Positions 61,427 through 64,000 of a stretch of 64,000 bases of DNA are shown here, piece by piece (positions within the stretch are counted from its first letter, which is position 1; every line of letters starts with the position of its first letter). Origin of the DNA: Conexibacter woesei Iso977N (lineage in GTDB: Bacteria; Actinomycetota; Thermoleophilia; Solirubrobacterales; Solirubrobacteraceae); NCBI RefSeq assembly GCF_000424625.1, contig NZ_AUKG01000001.1, positions 2,294,001 to 2,358,000 of the forward strand. The letters are read 5' to 3'. The translations under genes were made by a program, and so were the position numbers. A model generated the notes under the pieces. It was given only the letters and a program-made list of their open reading frames with translations. It was not told the origin of the DNA and did no database searches.

Positions 61427-62922
61427 GCGCCGCCGTCGCGGCCCCGCCGCGCCCCACCCGCCGCGAGGCCGCGCTGACGCCCGTCCTGTTCCTGGTGACC
61501 CTGGTCGTCGCGGTGATCTCGTCGCTCGGCGCGCCGCTGGTCCCGCTGATCGCGACCGACCTGAAGGTGTCGCTCAGCGAAGCCCAGTGGTCGCTGACCG
61601 CCGCGCTGCTGGCGGGCGCGGTCAGCGCGCCGATCATGGGCCGCCTCGGCGACGGCCCGCACCGCCGGACGGCGATCGCCGGCGGCCTGGCGGTCGTGAT
61701 GGCCGGCGGCCTGATCGCCGCGCTGGTCAACTCCTTGGGGTTGCTCGTCGTCGGCCGCGCGATGCAAGGTGTAGGACTCGGCCTCGTCCCGCTGGCGATG
61801 GCCGCCGCGCGCGACGGCCTGCCCAGGCCGAAGGTCGCGCCCGCGATCGCGCTGCTGTCGGTCGCGGCGGCCGCGGGCGTCGGCGTCGGCTACCCGGTCT
61901 CGGGCCTGATCGCCGAGCACCTCGGCCTGCACGCCGCCTACTGGTTCGGCGCGGGCTTCGCCGCGGTCGCGCTGGTCGCGGTGATGGCGGTCGTGCCGCG
62001 CAGCACGCAGGCCGGCGGCGGACGGCTCGACGTCGCCGGCTCGGTGCTGCTGTCGGTGGCGATCATCGCGCTGCTGCTGGCGATCGGCCAGGGCGCCGCG
62101 TGGGGCTGGGGCTCGGCCCGGATCGTCCTGCTGTTCGCGGCCGCCGTCGTCCTGCTCGCGCTGTGGGTGCCGCAGCAGCTGCGCGCCGACGTGCCGCTGA
62201 TCGAGCTGCGCCTGCTGCGCCATCGCGCGGTCCTGACCGCCGACGCGTCCGCGTTCGTCCTCGGCGCCGCGATGTACATGAACCTGTCGGCGGTGACCGC
62301 GCTGGTCCAGGTCCCGAGCGGCACCGGCTACGGCTTCGGCGCGTCGGTCCTGACCGCGGGCCTGTGCCTGGTGCCGTTCTCGGTCACCAGCCTGCTCGCC
62401 AGCCGCCTGCTGCCGGCCGCGACCCGCGCGCTGGGGGAGACCGGCGTGCTGCCGATCGGCTGCCTGGTCGTCGCGCTGGCGGCCGGGCTGTTCGCGCTGT
62501 TCCACACCATGTTGTGGGAGGCGTTCGGGATGATGGCCCTGCTCGGCATCGGGATGGGCTTCACGTTCGCGGCGATCCCGGGCCTGATCGTCCGCGCCGT
62601 CCCGAGCGAGGAGACCGGCAGCGCGATGGGCTTCTACCAGGTGGTCCGCTACATCGGCTTCTCGATCGGCTCGGCGCTGGCCGCGTCGGTCCTCGCCTCC
62701 CACACGCCGCACGGCGCGCACCTGCCGGGCGAGAGCGGGTTCGCGGCGGCGCTGTGGATCGCGGCGGGCCTCTGCGTCGCCGCGGCGCTGGTCGCCTGGC
62801 TGCTGCCGGGCCGGCGCAGCGGCACGACGACGCGCCCGCCGTCGCGCGCCGTCGAGGAGCTGGAGGTCGAGGAGGGCGAGCTGGGCACCGCCGGCGTCGT
62901 CGGCCTGCACGACGCCGGCTAG
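61423..62922 (+). CDS. MFS drug exporter (DHA2-like)
   Basis: A 499-residue multidrug MFS transporter with 12-14 helices. Features: SLSEAQWSLTAALLAGAVSA then PIMGRLGDGPHRRTA (motif A), GRAMQGVGLGLVPLAMAAAR (motif B), AAAGVGVGYPVSGLIAEHLG (motif C), and GAAMYMNLSAVTALVQV. The charged tail ends EELEVEEGELGTAGVVGL. It is translationally coupled to MarR, which likely controls it. Confidence 0.92.
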   Translation: MSAAVAAPPRPTRREAALTPVLFLVTLVVAVISSLGAPLVPLIATDLKVSLSEAQWSLTAALLAGAVSAPIMGRLGDGPHRRTAIAGGLAVVMAGGLIAALVNSLGLLVVGRAMQGVGLGLVPLAMAAARDGLPRPKVAPAIALLSVAAAAGVGVGYPVSGLIAEHLGLHAAYWFGAGFAAVALVAVMAVVPRSTQAGGGRLDVAGSVLLSVAIIALLLAIGQGAAWGWGSARIVLLFAAAVVLLALWVPQQLRADVPLIELRLLRHRAVLTADASAFVLGAAMYMNLSAVTALVQVPSGTGYGFGASVLTAGLCLVPFSVTSLLASRLLPAATRALGETGVLPIGCLVVALAAGLFALFHTMLWEAFGMMALLGIGMGFTFAAIPGLIVRAVPSEETGSAMGFYQVVRYIGFSIGSALAASVLASHTPHGAHLPGESGFAAALWIAAGLCVAAALVAWLLPGRRSGTTTRPPSRAVEELEVEEGELGTAGVVGLHDAG

Positions 62923-62950
62923 GCGATCGCGCCCCGCCCGCGCGCCCGCG

Positions 62951-62998
62951 TGTGAGGCGGTGTGAGCCCGTGTGAGCGGCGTGTTCGCCCGCTGTGAG
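62951..62998 (+). repeat. Phased TGTGAG direct repeats before the ABC gene
   Basis: TGTGAG at 62951, 62961, 62971 and 62993 (steps of 10, 10 and 22 bases). This is one helix face, as expected for a multimeric activator such as an OmpR- or SARP-type protein. Confidence 0.6.
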
Positions 62999-63020
62999 CG
63001 GCGGCGCCGATGCTGGGGCC

Positions 63021-64000
<980 letters not shown>

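Overview
The window is very GC-rich DNA (well above 70% G+C by eye) with short intergenic gaps, frequent ATGA/GTGA stop-start overlaps and many genes that start directly after a TANNNT -10 box (leaderless transcripts). SHOCT, DUF2855, PucR, RskA, LAL-type LuxR, DUF11 and FG-GAP surface proteins together point to an actinobacterium. The style fits the Thermoleophilia/Solirubrobacterales (Conexibacter-like), but that placement is inference. No rRNA, tRNA, CRISPR array, insertion sequence or prophage was seen, so this looks like a chromosomal stress, envelope and regulation region. No gene-free stretch exceeds about 180 bases.

Layout. 1-6.7 kb: the heat-shock block. dnaK-grpE-dnaJ-cbpM-like run leftward, and hsp20-thioredoxin-OTCase-like-HPF-like run rightward from a nearly symmetric divergent promoter. 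6.7-10 kb: a leftward operon of two sigma factors and a cNMP-binding/thioredoxin-reductase-like flavoprotein. 10-14.1 kb: a hydantoinase-like/DUF917 pair with a divergent PucR regulator. 14.1-21.1 kb: mostly single genes (TetR, secreted protein, PNPOx-like, DUF2855, DHFR-like, SHOCT, DUF4386, VIT1). 21.1-25.5 kb: LAL regulator plus methyltransferase, divergent from a secreted protein. 25.5-28.5 kb: TetR-MFS-TetR drug-efflux unit with tandem operators. 28.5-35.2 kb: large DUF11 surface proteins and a frameshifted zinc metallopeptidase. 35.2-39.8 kb: ABC exporter with a lipoprotein phosphoesterase. 39.9-48.5 kb: an envelope cluster (membrane glycosyltransferase, Moco oxidoreductase, methyltransferase, DUF2064, GT2, divergent epimerase, two-component system). 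48.5-49.9 kb: TetR/SDR with two operators. 49.9-51.9 kb: RskA-SigK-FAS1 module. 52-59.6 kb: oxidative and general stress genes, including a Fur-alkylguanine alkyltransferase fusion, a SigB-type sigma factor, a Mn catalase and a paralogous pair of helical proteins. 59.7-64 kb: ene-reductase, MarR/MFS, and the start of a DrrA-like ABC exporter.

The theme is stress adaptation: four sigma factors, chaperones, ribosome hibernation, peroxide and alkylation defence, and several efflux pumps each next to its own regulator. The observations I rate highest are the Fur-MGMT fusion, the sigK-rskA-FAS1 module with a matching promoter motif on both sides, the envelope glycosyltransferase/Moco cluster, and three sets of repeated operators (26.2, 49.1 and 62.9 kb).
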